Of a stretch of 64,000 nucleotides of DNA, positions 11,785 through 24,431 are shown piece after piece (positions within the stretch are counted from its first letter, which is position 1; each line of letters starts with the position of its first letter). Below the pieces are notes generated by a model, which saw only the letters and a list, made by a program, of their open reading frames with translations, did no database searches and was not told the origin of the DNA. Origin of the DNA: Zhengitettix transpicula (Eukaryota; Arthropoda; Insecta; Orthoptera; Tetrigidae); NCBI GenBank assembly GCA_037074705.1, contig CM073591.1, positions 185,529,432 through 185,593,431 on the forward strand, given 5' to 3'. A program made the translations under genes and the position numbers.

Positions 11785-12237
11785 TCTATATAATAAAAAG
11801 GATGTATATTTGTATGTATGTATGTATTTACGATAATCTCTATACATATTTAAATGCGTGAACAGATTGCAACAAAAATTAGTACACGCATTCTTTAAAC
11901 GACGAGAAATTGAACTGTGGAGGTGAGAAAGGTGGGCAGAATTATTATTAAAAATGTGATAATTTTGTGTTAAATTACTGCGCGTCAAGAAATCATGACG
12001 TCACAGCACACACAAGGATGAGACGTTACTACGCGACGATACTGCACAACAAAGTAAATAGTTCCCTTTTTCGTAATGAAATAAAGCAGAAATATTTTGA
12101 TTCAATAAAAAGTGTAATTTTATCCACAAATACTCCATCGAATGATATTAAAAAACAAAGTGAAAGATTATATCATCCATGGAACTAATTTTCTTTTAAA
12201 TAACTTGACTTTTAAAAGACTGAAAGTTAAATTTGTA
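11785..12237 (+). mobile_element. Helitron 5' fragment (family A)
   Basis: The fragment begins TCTATATAATAAAAAGGATG directly after an A, the expected Helitron 5' terminus. It then follows the same order of blocks as other family A copies: 'gtatgtatg', 'aatgcgtgaacagattgcaa', 'gacgtcac', and 'aatgaaataaagcagaaata'. It is cut off by a second element starting at 12238, so it has no 3' terminus of its own. Confidence 0.7.
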
Positions 12238-13011
12238 TCTGTATAATAAAAAAGGATGTATATATGTATGTATTTACGTTATCTTTATACATATTTAAAT
12301 GCGTGGACAGATTGCAACAAAAATTAGTATACATATTTTTCAAAACGCGAGAAACGGTACTGTAGGGGTAAGAAACCTCTAGCAAAAATGTGGAAAGAAT
12401 TATAATTAAAAAACGTGATCATTAAGTGTTAAATTTCTGCGTGCGAAGAGACCATGACGTCACGCGCGAGAGAGACGTTACTACGCGACGAACAAAGGAA
12501 ATAGTTCCTTTTTCCGTAATGAAATAAATCAGAAATATTTTCATTGACTAAAAAGTATAATTATATCCAGGAAATACTCCATCGAATCATAATAAAAAAC
12601 AATACGAAATACTTTACGATACTCGTTGAAAATTTAAGTTAATTTCGTCCATATTAGTGACTCCATATGACGACCATTTGTTTATATTCTGAATCTAGCT
12701 AACAACTTCATCAATTTAATCTTTCGTAATGTCTGAAGACTGAGGGACAATTATATCCTGAAATACTCAAGGAGTATATTTAAGTATTCTATTCGTAAAG
12801 AAATTCGGAGGGATGTTTATTGGGACTGATGTAATAAAATTCAATGTATTTTATAGCTGTTCAATTAATGCACTATCGGTCGAAAGTATGTACGGAACTA
12901 GGCAAAGTTAGATTGAGGTTAATCACTTCTTGACTAAAGATTAATAGAGAATTAAATACTTTTTGGGGTTTATTTAAATAAGTACACGGGTAACGCCGGG
13001 CACCCAGCTGG
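12238..13011 (+). mobile_element. Non-autonomous Helitron (family A, 774 bp)
   Basis: It starts with TC (TCTGTATAATAAAAAAGGAT) after an A and ends with the GC-rich motif 'gggtaacgccgggcaccc' followed by AGCTGG and a T. Ends of the TC...CTRR type, insertion between A and T, absence of terminal inverted repeats and absence of a target duplication are Helitron hallmarks. It has no Rep or helicase coding. Its 5' half is homologous to 11785-12237, to 13439-14240 and, inverted, to 22440-23322. Confidence 0.78.
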
Positions 13012-13143
13012 TAGTAAATAAAAATTTACATTGTAATTTGATCATTACGGAAATTTTAAATCATTTTGAAGTGTATATATGGAGAATTATCCATTCAGTG
13101 TGCTACAAATTCCCAGGTTTAATCCAAGTTCTCAAATTATCGC

Positions 13144-13438
13144 ACGAATGAACACTTTGAAATAATTTTACAAGAAGCTACCGAAGCTCACATACTAAAT
13201 GCTGAAACAGACTTCCCAACAATAAATACACATCTTCTGTATGAACAACGTGATGCAGTTATATTATTAGACCTTAAAATCAATTACGAATTAGAGGGTT
13301 TTTTTAAAAAAAAAACGTATTAGATCAGACATTATCTTCCTTAAAAAATATATTTAAAGAGTTAAAACCTTTAGACGAAGTGTATGGCTTTTTCAGTAGA
13401 CCATTATTTAGTTGCCAAAAAGAACGCTACGTGAATCA
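13144..13438 (+). pseudogene. Fragment of an unidentified (possibly hAT-like) coding sequence
   Basis: An open frame from 13144 reads TNEHFEIILQEATEAHILNA and onward for about 55 codons, with protein-like composition. It breaks at a run of A near 13310. A second frame resumes with VLDQTLSSLKNIFKELKPLD, then VYGFFSRPLFSCQKERYVNH, and is interrupted at 13439 by a Helitron start. The second part resembles the ‘SLK.RFE...d.fGFL’ region in hAT-derived proteins, but this rests on memory of the pattern only. It could also be a relic host gene. It is not functional as it stands. Confidence 0.35.
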
Positions 13439-14240
13439 TCTAATAAATAAAGCAGAGCGTTTGTTTGAATATTTGTACATTTGTTTGTTTATATGTTCCT
13501 TATACAAATTTTATCGCGTGGGCAGAATTCAACAAAAATTGGTATATATATTCTGCCAAAATCGAGAACCGTTACTGTGGAGGTGAGAAACCCCAGAATA
13601 AACGTGGAAATAATTATAATTGAAATAAGTTACGAATTAGTGTTAAATTACATTGCGAGACGATGACGTCATAAATTTTCAAGACAATGACGCATGATAA
13701 AAATATAGTTCTGTATTTCGTAATGAAATAAAGAAGAAATATTTTGATTGAATAAAAAGTAATTTTTTTTTCAGTAATACTCCATCAAATAGTAATAAAA
13801 AACAATACGAAATACTTTACCATCCTTGCGCAAAGTTAATTTGGAAATAAGAAATATCGTCTCCATCTTTAATAACGCCAATATGGCGCCTTATAATACA
13901 ATCAAATATGGGTCGATCGAGATTTATAAAATTTTAAATATAACGTATTATTGTATCCTGTATAATATATCAGAAGATAATAAGATTTGTCTAAGCTACG
14001 ACTGCTGAATTATATGTTTGTAACTATAAAAGTATTCAAAATGACGTACAGTACTCCGAAAGTTTTTATGGTCGTTATTCAATTAATGCTCTCTCAGTCA
14101 AAGGTATGTACAGAAATAGGAACATTTATATTGAATTAAAAGTACAATTAATTGTACTTTACGCAACGTATTTCTATAAAATTGTATAAATGTAAACAAA
14201 TTATTGCGTGCAATTTGTGTCGTGAAAAAAAAAAATAGGT
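13439..14240 (+). mobile_element. Helitron 5' block (family A)
   Basis: It begins TCTAATAAATAAAGCAGAGC after an A. It is nearly identical to 63216-64000 at the other end of the window and homologous, inverted, to 22440-23322. The block includes the family's 'atcgcgtgggcagaattcaa', a 'gatgacgtcat' motif and a poly-A-like run near 14226. It may be the 5' part of one long element ending at 18419, because the inverted element 18961-23322 has the same order of blocks. Alternatively it is a separate truncated copy. Confidence 0.7.
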
Positions 14241-14727
14241 TAGGATAGCAGTATTTGTTTTCCATTTTTGGGAACGACGTTAGAGATGTTCAATTTCTGA
14301 GAAATGAAGCTGAGCAAAAATATTTTGATTGAATAATAAGTATAATTAAATCTACCACTACCAGTGATAAATATAATTTATTATGAAAGGTTATACAATC
14401 CATTGCATTAATTTTCTTTTAAATAACTTGACTTTTGACGTATTTAACGGGATCAGGGACCAATATGTTGCCCAATCATATCTTGCAATACGCACTGGAA
14501 GATACATAAAATTATGATAAAAACAATACTTAAATGTTCAAAACTGATATTTTTCTATTGAAGACAGCGTATTTCGTAGTGTTTTGTATTAATTTTAAAC
14601 AATGCTACCAACTGCAGATTGCTAAAACCACCAAGTAGTTTATTTTCAGATGGAAAAATTATATTTCTACAAATTTAATAATTGTTATAAATAGTGTATG
14701 TATATCTATCTATATATAGATATAGCA
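14241..14727. other. AT-rich interior between Helitron blocks
   Basis: Pieces near 14318-14445 resemble family A Helitron interior ('attttgattgaat', 'ataacttgacttttgacg'). No ORF of note is present, and a (TA)-rich stretch runs to 14725. Confidence 0.4.
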
Positions 14728-17700
14728 TCTATTATATAAAATTGCCTTATGCGGGTATGTATGTGGGTATACATGTGGGTATGTATATGGGTATGTTCCG
14801 CTTACAAATCTACAGCCTCGAAGCATTTTCACCAAATTTCGTACACGTGTTCTTTGCGACAAGGAAACAAATATTGTGCGGGTGTAACACGCCTACCACC
14901 CCCAGGAGCATGATTGGACGGTGGTGGAAATCTTCAAACATGCTAAAATGTCCCATATTTGCGTTGCATAAATATTTTTCAGGGTTAATTAGATTTATAG
15001 TATTTCTACTCATGTGATTTTTATTAATTTTAACCCCTTGTGGCACAAGGGTTGAGCACATTAAGGGGTGGCGGTGGAGGGGGTTTCAAGTAAATAACGC
15101 TAAAAATACCGAGATTCTAGTCAACTCAAAGATAATGGATGTCGCTGAGTTCATTTATGACAATCTGAGCAACGCGCGGTTGTAGGATTGGGTAGGAAGG
15201 GTTGGGTGGAGGGTAGTTTAAAATAAGTTAACCAGCCGAATTTTTTATCAAATAAATATATTTCGGGAGCAATGATATTCATAAAATTTCCCTACATGTT
15301 CTCCGTGTTTAATTTCAACCCATTTCGGGCTTGGGAGGGATGCGCCCTTAAGGGTAAGGGTGGACGGGCGTTACAAGAAAATAACGCGAATGCAACCGAG
15401 ATTAGAGTCAATTCAAAGTATTATGGATGTCAATAAGTGTAATTATGACATTAGAATTACCGTTTAATATTCCCAACGAGGGGTTGGAAGGGTTGTAAAT
15501 TTTCAAACATGTTAACCGGTTGATGATCGTGTGGAATTAATATTCGGCAGGCGTTAATGGAATTGATAGTATTTCTACTGGTGATGTTTGTGTATAATTT
15601 CAACTCCTTTCAGTATGAGAGGGGAGGACGCCTAGAGGTGGTAGAGGGTAGTTACAATAAAATAATGCAAAAACAAACGAGATTGAAGTAAAATCCAAGG
15701 AGGGGGCGAGGGTAGAAATTTTCAAACGTTTTAACCGGCCGACTTTTCCGGCGAATAAATATATTCCGGAACAGTGTGATTCTTTAAATTTCTCTACATG
15801 TTCTCCGTGTATAATTTCAAACCCTTTTGGGCATGGGAGGGGAGCACCCTTAAGGATTTGGATGGACGGGCGTTACAAGGAAATAATGCGAATACAACCA
15901 AGATTAGAGTTAAATCAATGATTATGGATGGTGCTGAGTTTAATTAAGACAATCAATTGGTGTTTAACCGCCAGGAGCAATGGTGGACGGGGGTTGAAAT
16001 TTTCAAACATAATCACTGATATTTATAAAATGTCTCTAAATGTTCCATATATTTAATATTAACCTCTTTCGTGGTTTGGGAGGAGCATCCTTAAGGGTGG
16101 GGGTGGAGTATATTTATATAAAAATAGTGCAAACACAATCGAGATTGGACTCAAATCCAGGGTTATTGTTGTCAGTGAGTTTAATTATGATATTAAAGTT
16201 GTTGTTTAGTGCCTCAAGCAGGAGTGTATGGGGTGGATATCTTTCATACATGCTAACACGGCTGATATTTGAGTAGGATAAATATTTTCGGGGAAAAAGT
16301 GATTAATAATGTTTGTACCAATTTATGTCAGTAATTTCAATCTCTTACGGAATGGGAAAGGAGCACCGTAGGGTTAGGGGTGGAGGGGTATTACAAGAAA
16401 ATAACGCGAATACAACCGAGATTGGAGTCAAACCAAAGGTAATGGATGTCGCCGTGTTCAATTATGACATTCAATTTGCCTTTTAAACCCAAGGGTTGGG
16501 GTGGATGGGGTGGACGGGGGTGGAATTTTTCTAACATGTTAAACGGTCGATATTTGCATTAAGTAATTATTTGTCGAGGTCAGTAACATTGACAATATAT
16601 CTACCGATGTTGTTTGTAAAATTTAACCTTTTTCAGCATTAGAGGGAAGCACACTTAGGAGAGGAGCTAGAAACATTCAAACATGCTAAAACAGCAGATA
16701 TTTAGGCAGATAAACATTTTTGGGATCGAAGAGACAGATATTGTTTTAACTGATGTTATCTGAGTATAGTTTCAAACCCTTACAGCAAGAGAAAGGAGCA
16801 CTCTTAGGGGTAAGGGAGGACGGGCATTACAAATAAATAACGCGAATAAAACCAAAATTACAGTCAAACACAGGTTTTTGGATGTCGCAGAGTGAAATTA
16901 TGATTTAATTTGGCCACTTAACCCCCAGGGGCGGGAGAGGATGAGGTTGGAAATATTCAAACATGTTAAAAGGTCTATATTTGCGGAAAATAATTTTTTT
17001 TCAGGGTTAATTAGATTTATAATATTTATACTTATTTTATGTCAATAGAATTTCAACCTCTTGCGACATGAGGGTGCAGAACGCTTAGGGGGCTGGGTGA
17101 ACTTGTGTTACAAGAAAATATCTCGAAAATAACCAACATTCGAGCAAGTCGAACGTACTTAATGTCGCTGAGTTCGTTTATGACAATTTGAGCAACGCGC
17201 GGGTTTGGGCTGGACTAGAGTTGAAGGGGTTGGGTGGAGGTGAGTAGGTAATATAAATTTTAAAGTAAGTTAAGCAGTTGAATTTTGCGACGATTACATA
17301 TATTTCTGAAACAATGAGATTATTAAAATTTCACTACACGTTCTCTGAGTTTAATTTGAATCCCTTTTGGAATTGAGAGGGTGCTCACATTACGGGTGAG
17401 GGTCAACGGGCGTTAAAAATAAATAACGCGAATAAAACCGAGATTTGAGTCAAATAGAGGGTTATGAATGTCACTGAGTTTAATTATGACATTTAATTTG
17501 TCATTTAACTCCCGAGGAGTGGTTTTTGACGGGAGTGGAAATATTGAAACATGAAATCACGACCGATATTAGAGGTGAATAATATTTTCAGAGTTAATTA
17601 GATTTAAAGGACGTGAAAGATTACACTTAGGGGTGGGGGTTTGAGGGGCGTTACAAGAAAATAAATCCCAGATTGGAGTCAAATTCAAGTTATGGATGTC

Positions 17701-18419
17701 ACTGAGTTTATTTATGACAACCATTGGGAAAGTGACTGGGGGTGGTAGGTTCTGGGCGGGGGTATAAATTTTCAGAAATGTATAATGGCCGATATTTGCG
17801 TGAAATAAATATTTTACACAAACCAGAGTTATGGATGTAGGTGAATGTATTTATGACAACGTGGGCAATGCACGGGGTTGGGTGGTGGTGTGCGATGGTG
17901 TGTGAGACCTCGCGGAGTTGGGCGGGGGACGAAATTTTCAAACATTTGAAACGGTCATTATTTGCGTTAAATAATTATTTCCCGGAGTTAATGACTTTGA
18001 TAGAATTTTTACCGATGTTGTTTGTGTACAATTTCAGCCCCTGTGAGGGGAGCAAGGTTAGCGGTTGGGGCGGATTTTCGTTAAATAAAAATAACGCTAA
18101 AACAACCGAGATTCGAATCAATTCAGAAACTATGAATGTCGCCGAGTCTAATTGGGACAACCTTAGTAACGCGACGGGTTTGGGAGGTGGTGGGCGGGGG
18201 TAGAAATTTCCAGACAATGTAATCGGTCGATTTTTGCGTGGAATAAATACTTTTTGATTATCGCACATTTTTGCGGGTGGTCATCTTCTAACATGTAAAA
18301 ACGACCGATATATTTGGTCAATGACTTCAACCCCCTTTCTGCATGGGAGGTGAGCACATTTAGGGATAGGGATAGGGATAGATAAATGACATCTCGGGCA
18401 ACGCCGGGCACCCAGCTAG
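14728..18419 (+). mobile_element. Large non-autonomous Helitron with internal ~220-310 bp repeats
   Basis: A 5' TC (TCTATTATATAAAATTGCC) follows an A at 14727. The 3' end at 18419 reads 'ctcgggcaacgccgggca', then CCCAGCTAG, followed by a T. The interior is a divergent tandem array. A phrase of the form 'aataacgcgaatacaaccga' followed by 'gattagagtcaaat', 'atggatgtcgctgag' and 'aattatgac' recurs near 15111, 15398, 15680, 15899, 16141, 16418, 16853, 17131, 17439, 17669 and 18108. Spacing is mostly 220-310 bp, with some units lost. There are no Rep/helicase genes. The true 5' end may instead be 13439. Confidence 0.7.
15090..18180 (+). repeat. Divergent tandem array inside the Helitron (~11 units)
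   Basis: Units of roughly 220-310 bp each contain, in order, an 'ataacgcgaa...accgagatt' block, an 'atggatgtcgctgagttt' block, an 'aatttgaaacatgtta'-like block and a 'tttcaacccctttcgg' block. Similar units in inverse orientation fill 18990-21080. No unit is open for translation over its length. Confidence 0.75.
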
Positions 18420-18960
18420 TTGTAAATATTTACATCTGAAACGTAAGTACTATTCGAGGAATGAACCTGACTTGAAGGTATTGATTTGCACAACTAAATT
18501 AACGCTTTAAATTTGAATTTTATAGAAAATCAGTCTAGTGATCCACACACACTTTTCCAATATTCTTTTACGGCGCCTTATTTTAAGCGGACGTGCTACG
18601 AGCGGCCAACTCCCCGGGCATAGCATAGCATAGTTATTTCATGTAGCACAATTTCGATTAGCATGACAATATTATACCAGAACGAAATGTTGCATTTTCA
18701 CTCCAATGATTCGACCATTATCGAAAACAAATGATACTAATAATTCAAATAGAATTTATGATTCCCTATTGTTTTAATTTTAAATAATTTTATTTCCAAT
18801 GTTTCTTTCAACTTAACAATGCTCTCAACAGCTGTAAACATAACAGAATTTTTTCCTGCAATGTGTGGGCAAATCTCATCTAAGAAAATTATGTACACTA
18901 CATTTCATGTAATTAATTGTAAGTAATGTTCAATAAATTTTTAATTAATTGTATTATAAA
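18420..18960. other. Spacer between two oppositely oriented Helitrons
   Basis: This AT-rich spacer of about 540 bp lies between two CTAG 3' termini that point toward each other. It probably represents older intronic DNA. 'agcatagcatag' occurs near 18620. No ORF is present. Confidence 0.5.
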
Positions 18961-21728
18961 CTAGCTGGGTGCCCGGCGTTGCCCGAGATGTCGTTTATCC
19001 ATAACCCCCGATTTGACTACAATCTAAGTAGCTTTTGCGTTATTTTATGACACAACTCGACCCCTATCCCCAAATATGTTCACCTCCCATTCCGAAAATA
19101 GTTGAACTCATTGACCCTGAAATAGTTTCATTGAACGAATATATCGTCGTTTTAACATGTTTGAAAATTTCCAGCCCCGCTACAGTAGGTTAAACAAAGA
19201 AAAATTTCCACGCAAAAATCGGCCGGTAACATCGTTTGAAAATTTCTACCTCCGTTCAGGCCTCCTCCCTCCCAAACCGAGCGTTATTCAGTTTGTCACA
19301 ATGAAAACTCATCGACATCCATAACCACAAAATTTTGGTCTATTCACGATATTTTCATGTAACGAAACACCAAACGCCACCCCAAAGCGTGCTCCCCTTC
19401 CATGGCGATAGAGATTGAAATTATTCACAGAGAATATCGACCTTAATATAATGAATTTAAATAATACCGAAAAATATATATTGGACGCAAATGTGGGCCG
19501 ATTAACATGTTTGAAAATTTTTATCTCTCTTCAGTCCCACTCGTGGGGGTTAAACTGCAAGTTGAATGTCATAATTAATCTCAGCGGCATCCATAACCTC
19601 ATATTCGATTCCCATATCGGTTCTGTGTGTTATTTTTATGTAATGAAACCTACCCTTCATGGTTCTTTCCTCTCGAGTCGATAAGGGTTGTAATTATACA
19701 CAGAATATATTAAAAAATATTATTAGTGTCATTAACACCGCTAAATATTTATTTGACGTAACTATCGATAGGTTAACATTTTTTAATATTATACCCCCAC
19801 CCACGTCCGTCCAGCCCCACTCACCCTCGCTCGCCTCTACGCGTTAACCAGGTTGTCATAAATAAATTCGGCAACATCCATAACCCCGATTTTTTTCGAA
19901 TCTCGGTTGTTTTCGCGTTATTTTCTTGTAACACCCCTCCACACCTACCCGTGCTCGCCTTACAAACTGAAAGTTGTTAAAATTATACAAAAATAAAGTT
20001 GTAGAAATACTATCAATCAAATTTATGCTAAAAAAAATTATTAAAGCAAGTACGGAACTCGATTACATGTTTCAAAATTTCCACCCTGACCACCCCGTCC
20101 CTTGGCGTTAAATGGCGAATTTAATGTCATAATTAAACTCAGCGGCTACCATAACCCTGGATTCGACTAAAATCTCGATTGTTTTTGCGTTATTTTTTTG
20201 TAATGCCACTCCACCACCAACCCTAAGGGCAGCTCCCCTCCAAATCCTGAAAGGGGTTGAAATTATACACGGATACCATATAGAGAAATTTTATTAATCT
20301 CATTGATCCCGAAATATATCTATTCGACGCAATAAACGGCCTAAAAACATTATTTACAATTTCTACCCCCGCCCAACTCCTCTCACCACAGTCAACCCTC
20401 GAGCGTTGCCGAAATTGTCGTAAATAAACTAAACGTCAGGCATTACCTTTGATTTGACTTGAATCTCGGTTGTTTTAGCGTTATTTTCTGTGAAACTCCC
20501 CTCCACCACCAACCGTAAGCGTTCAGCCCCTCATGCTGCAAGTGGTTGAAATTTTACACACATAACATGAGTATACTATCAAACTAATTAACCCTAAATA
20601 CATTTATTCAACGCTAACATCGGCCGTAATTTCATGTTTTTAAATTTCAACCCCCGTCCCCCTCCACCCCTCGAGGTTAAATGGTCAATTGATTGTCAAA
20701 ATTAAACTCACCGTCATCCATTACCCTGGATTTGACCCTGGATTTGACACCTATCTCGGTTGTATACGCGTTATTTTCTACTAACACTCTTAAGAGTGCT
20801 CCTTTCCTATAGTAAAAAAGGGTTGAAATTATACTTATATAACATCTGTAGAAACAATATGAATCTCTTTGACCCCAAAAAATTTTTATCCGCCTAAAAT
20901 ATCTGCAATATTAGCAAGTTTGAATATTTCCACCCCCACCCGTAAGGGTGCTCCTTTCTCATGCCGAAGGGGGTGAAGTTATACACAAACAGCATCCAGA
21001 AAAACACTAACAAATCCAATGACACCGACAAATAATTACTCAACGCAAATATTGACTGTTTTAACCTGTTGTTTTTATTCATTTACAACCCCGCTACCCT
21101 CGCCAAGTCTTAACCCCACAGTTTTTCCAGATTTTTAAGAATATGTCTACCCAGGATTATTGCAATTTATCCACAAGTTTTATTGTTTATAAATAATGTA
21201 CAAACATACATTATTTTTTCTAAAATAGGCAACAGTGTGCAGGGTTTTTATTTATATTTGCCCTGGTAGAGAAATTAATTCTATATGGTTAATGGTTAAC
21301 ACGTGATGTAACTGGCATAAGACCATCACATATTAACCCCTTTATTGATAAAACCCAAAATATGCCAGTAGCACATAACTGTCATTTTAAATCCTATTAA
21401 ACAGAATAAGGGGGTTTATCTAAAAAAATGTGAAAATTATTGAATCTGTCTCTATTTCCTATCCAAATGACTTAATATTTTTGACTATGACATATCTCAG
21501 AAAAGAAAATTATCACCATTTGGTTCTATATGTATAGTTAATTATGTTTTTACACTTCAGTATGGATTTATCAGCTTTAATAATTAGAACTGACTTACCT
21601 AACATCACATATATTAATCTCAATCAGATGAACTTTTGACGTAGTGCACATTAATTTAGATTCCATATTTGGGAAGAGCTAGTTAAATTTAGATATGTAA
21701 TATTTTTCCATTTATGAGCTATTATGTA

Positions 21729-21778
21729 ATATATATATATATATATATATATATATCTGTGTGTGTGTGTGTGTGTGT
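21729..21778. repeat. Compound microsatellite (AT)n(GT)n
   Basis: About 14 AT dinucleotides (21729-21756) are followed by about 10 GT dinucleotides (to 21778). Confidence 0.93.
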
Positions 21779-21854
21779 TTGTATTTATACAAATTTGGGA
21801 ATTGTTTTAAATAATGTGTATGAATATGTTATATGAGAAACATCAAGGCAAAAT

Positions 21855-22284
21855 CAGCTGTAAGCCCTATTTATTAAAAATGATAATGCCCCTACCTAAT
21901 ATATATATATACATATTCAATATTATTATTCACTGTCAGCTACTTAGAGAAGGAAAAATACATCAAATTTAACAATGAACATATACATACAATACACAAC
22001 AATGCCATGATATGCACAGCAATTATGCAAAAAGCTACAATTATATGAAGAGTATATTAAATTTTGGTAAAAAGCTCTATATTATAAGCTTTCCATCTAA
22101 TTTAAATATTTTGATTTTAATATATTCAAAAATAACTCAAAAAATAAAATATGTTATCACAATTATTCCCAATTTAGATATTTATAATGTTTTATACTGA
22201 AAATAAATGCTGAAAATAGCTCATAAATTGTATATATCTTAGGTAGGGTCATTTATCATTTTTAATAAATAGGGCTTACAGCTG
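21855..22284. mobile_element. MITE with ~55 bp terminal inverted repeats
   Basis: The left arm, starting CAGCTGTAAGCCCTATTTAT at 21855, is mirrored by the right arm ending at 22284 over about 55 bases, including the 'aaaaatgataa' and 'ccctacctaa' blocks, with few mismatches. The 430 bp length and AT-rich, non-coding interior suit a MITE. Flanks do not give a clear target duplication, so the superfamily is unassigned. It is nested in the Helitron 18961-23322. Confidence 0.65.
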
Positions 22285-23254
22285 ATATACACACAATTTT
22301 TTTCACGAATATCGTTAGAAATAATTCGACAGTTCTTATGATTAATAGCTCAGAAATTGTGCAGGTAAAACGTTCTTCCCAAAAATAGTATATAAATTAG
22401 CTGATTTATTATCACTCACAAAGAATTTAATCAGAAAAAAATTGTGTTAACCTAACCTGAAAATTTTGTTTAACGACACAGATTAGACGCAGTAATTTTA
22501 CAATTGTACAGAAATACATTGTCCAGTAAAATTAATTGTACTTTTAATCCAATCTAAATGTTCCTAGTTCCGTACATACTTTTGACCCAAAGTGCATTAT
22601 TTGAATAACAATATAAAAATTTTTATTGGGGATTCCGTATGTACTTATACACACATTACTTACGATTCCGTACGTATTTATACACACATTACTTACGAAT
22701 CGTACCTTGTTATCGCCTGAAATATTATACAAGATACAATAGAACTTTATGACCAGCTTTATACAATAAAATTAAATAATTCTACGCCGACATACATTCG
22801 AAACTCAGAATGTAAACAAACGACGCCATATTTTTAAAAATAAAGATGGTTGCAAAATTTAACTTATATTTTCGGCAAGGAACTTTAAGTATTTCGTATT
22901 GTATTTTATTATCGTTCGATGAAGTATTGCGATGAAGTATTGCTGGATTAAATTTTATTTATTCAATAAAAACATTTCAGCTTTATTTCATTAGGAAAAA
23001 GGGAACTATATTTTATGTCTCGCCAACGTACGTGACGTCACGGTCTCTTGGCGCGCAGTAATTTAACACTCAATAATAACATTAACTCTTATGGGAAAAT
23101 TCGCAAAAATAATTCAACTACAATTCTTTCCACCTTTAAGCTATGGGTTTGTCACCCCCACAGTACCGGTTCTCGATTTTGGCAGAATACGTATACCAAT
23201 TTTTGTTGCATTCTGTCTACGCGATAAAATTTGTATAAAAAACAACGTAAATGC

Positions 23255-23298
23255 AAACATACATACATACATACATACATACATACATACATACAAAT
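23255..23298. repeat. (ACAT)n microsatellite at a Helitron 5' end
   Basis: About ten ACAT tetranucleotides lie just inside the minus-strand Helitron 5' terminus. The same position in the + copies carries 'gtatgtatg', so the repeat expanded from a family-specific seed. Confidence 0.9.
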
Positions 23299-23322
23299 AT
23301 ACATCCTTTTTTATTATATAGA

Positions 23323-24431
23323 TTATCATGTTTGTTAAATCTTGCTTTGTTGGAATTTTTCGAAACATGGATTTTCAAATTAGTTCATTTAATTAACTTT
23401 ACAACAGCTGAAGAGGTCCTAAAAATTAGGGGTGAAACTTTGAAATTGTTTATCTATTATAACGTTTAAAAATTTAATTTAATAATAAGTTTACAACTAA
23501 ACAGGTTAATTTTTTCATTTATTTAAGGACGTCCGATAAATATAAATGTTGAAAGATTTGTATCTTAATTGAGCATTTATAAGCATATTTATTAAACGAA
23601 TCTCTACCGAACGGAACAGTTTCCATATTATAGATAGAGATATAAATTATAAATCCAGATAAGTTTCAGAAATGTTATACATTAAACTTGTAATACATTC
23701 AATTAATGTTAAAACCGAGACTGATTCTTTACGAAATAAAGTCGCCTTTCTGGAACTGTATACGTGAATGCTCAGCGGTAAGGATTGTGGATTTGCCCGG
23801 GGAGGGGGGGGGGAGGTTGTCCGCTCATGGGTCGTGCGGAAATCGAACGACACCCTTTTTACAGATAATTAAATGTCAACTTTTCCAAACACAGCAGTAG
23901 GATTAAGAATACTTCTTACTCTACCAGTTACAGTTGCATCAGGAGAAAGAGCTAATTCAAAATTATAAAGAATTATTTAAGTCAACTCTCCATTATATAG
24001 GATATATAGGATCTGAAATATTATACAGTTTTGATACTAGAATAAATAGCAAATTTCACATATATAAATTAAATAGAAGATTAATTTTGGTTGATACAAA
24101 TATGTTTTATTTTAAGGCTTAAAGTATAAAATAATTCATATATAAAAAAGTAAACATACACGAATTGAAATTTTCTTGTTTTTATCAAAATAGTAGCTAG
24201 TAGAATAACTATTCTTAGGTATAACATATTAATCAGGCAAAGAAAATAGTACCCATTCATTTTTTAGTAAATTGATAACTTTTGAATCATTGCTTATTAA
24301 AAATTCTATGATAAAAACATCGGAATAACAATAAATAGATCGACTCTAAAAGTTTTCTTTTTCTTACACACTCCCATAATTAACCAAACTAAAATACCTT
24401 CTACGAGTCTAGTCAGGGGAAATAGTATGTA
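23323..24431. other. AT-rich stretch with one hammerhead-like motif
   Basis: At 23408-23441 a core CTGAAGA, a stem CCTAA/TTAGG and GAAAC occur in the order of a hammerhead ribozyme (see separate entry). A G-run occurs near 23804-23815. The frame at 23934-24122 encodes a 62-residue AT-rich peptide without recognised features. Nothing else is seen. Confidence 0.4.
23408..23441 (+). ncRNA. Hammerhead-ribozyme-like core (degenerate)
   Basis: CTGAAGA (matches CUGANGA) at 23408 is followed by a 5-bp helix CCTAA/TTAGG with a short loop, then GAAAC at 23434 and TTT. The order matches a type I hammerhead core as found at Penelope termini. Helix I cannot be shown convincingly. It is probably a relic. 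Confidence 0.35.

Larger units (their letters stand above)
18961..23322 (-). mobile_element. Large non-autonomous Helitron, minus strand (4362 bp)
   Basis: Read on the minus strand it starts TCTATATAATAAAAAAGGAT at 23322 after an A, and ends with 'ctcgggcaacgccgggca' and CCCAGCTAG at 18961 followed by a T. Its 5' block (23322 to about 22440) matches 13439-14240. Its 3' part (21080 to 18961) matches the internal repeat units of 14728-18419, seen as 'ctcggttgttttcgcgttat' near 19039, 19345, 19618, 19900, 20177, 20466 and 20757 (about 290 bp spacing). A MITE-like palindromic insert sits at 21855-22284. No Rep/helicase is encoded. Confidence 0.78.

Noticed and set aside
18360..18390. Telomere-like repeat 'tagggatagggata'
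   Set aside because: Only three units, inside a Helitron just before its 3' end. Insect telomeres usually use TTAGG, so this is chance low complexity.
14728..23322. A CRISPR-like or satellite array
   Set aside because: Units are long, divergent and bounded by Helitron termini. There are no short identical repeats with unique spacers.
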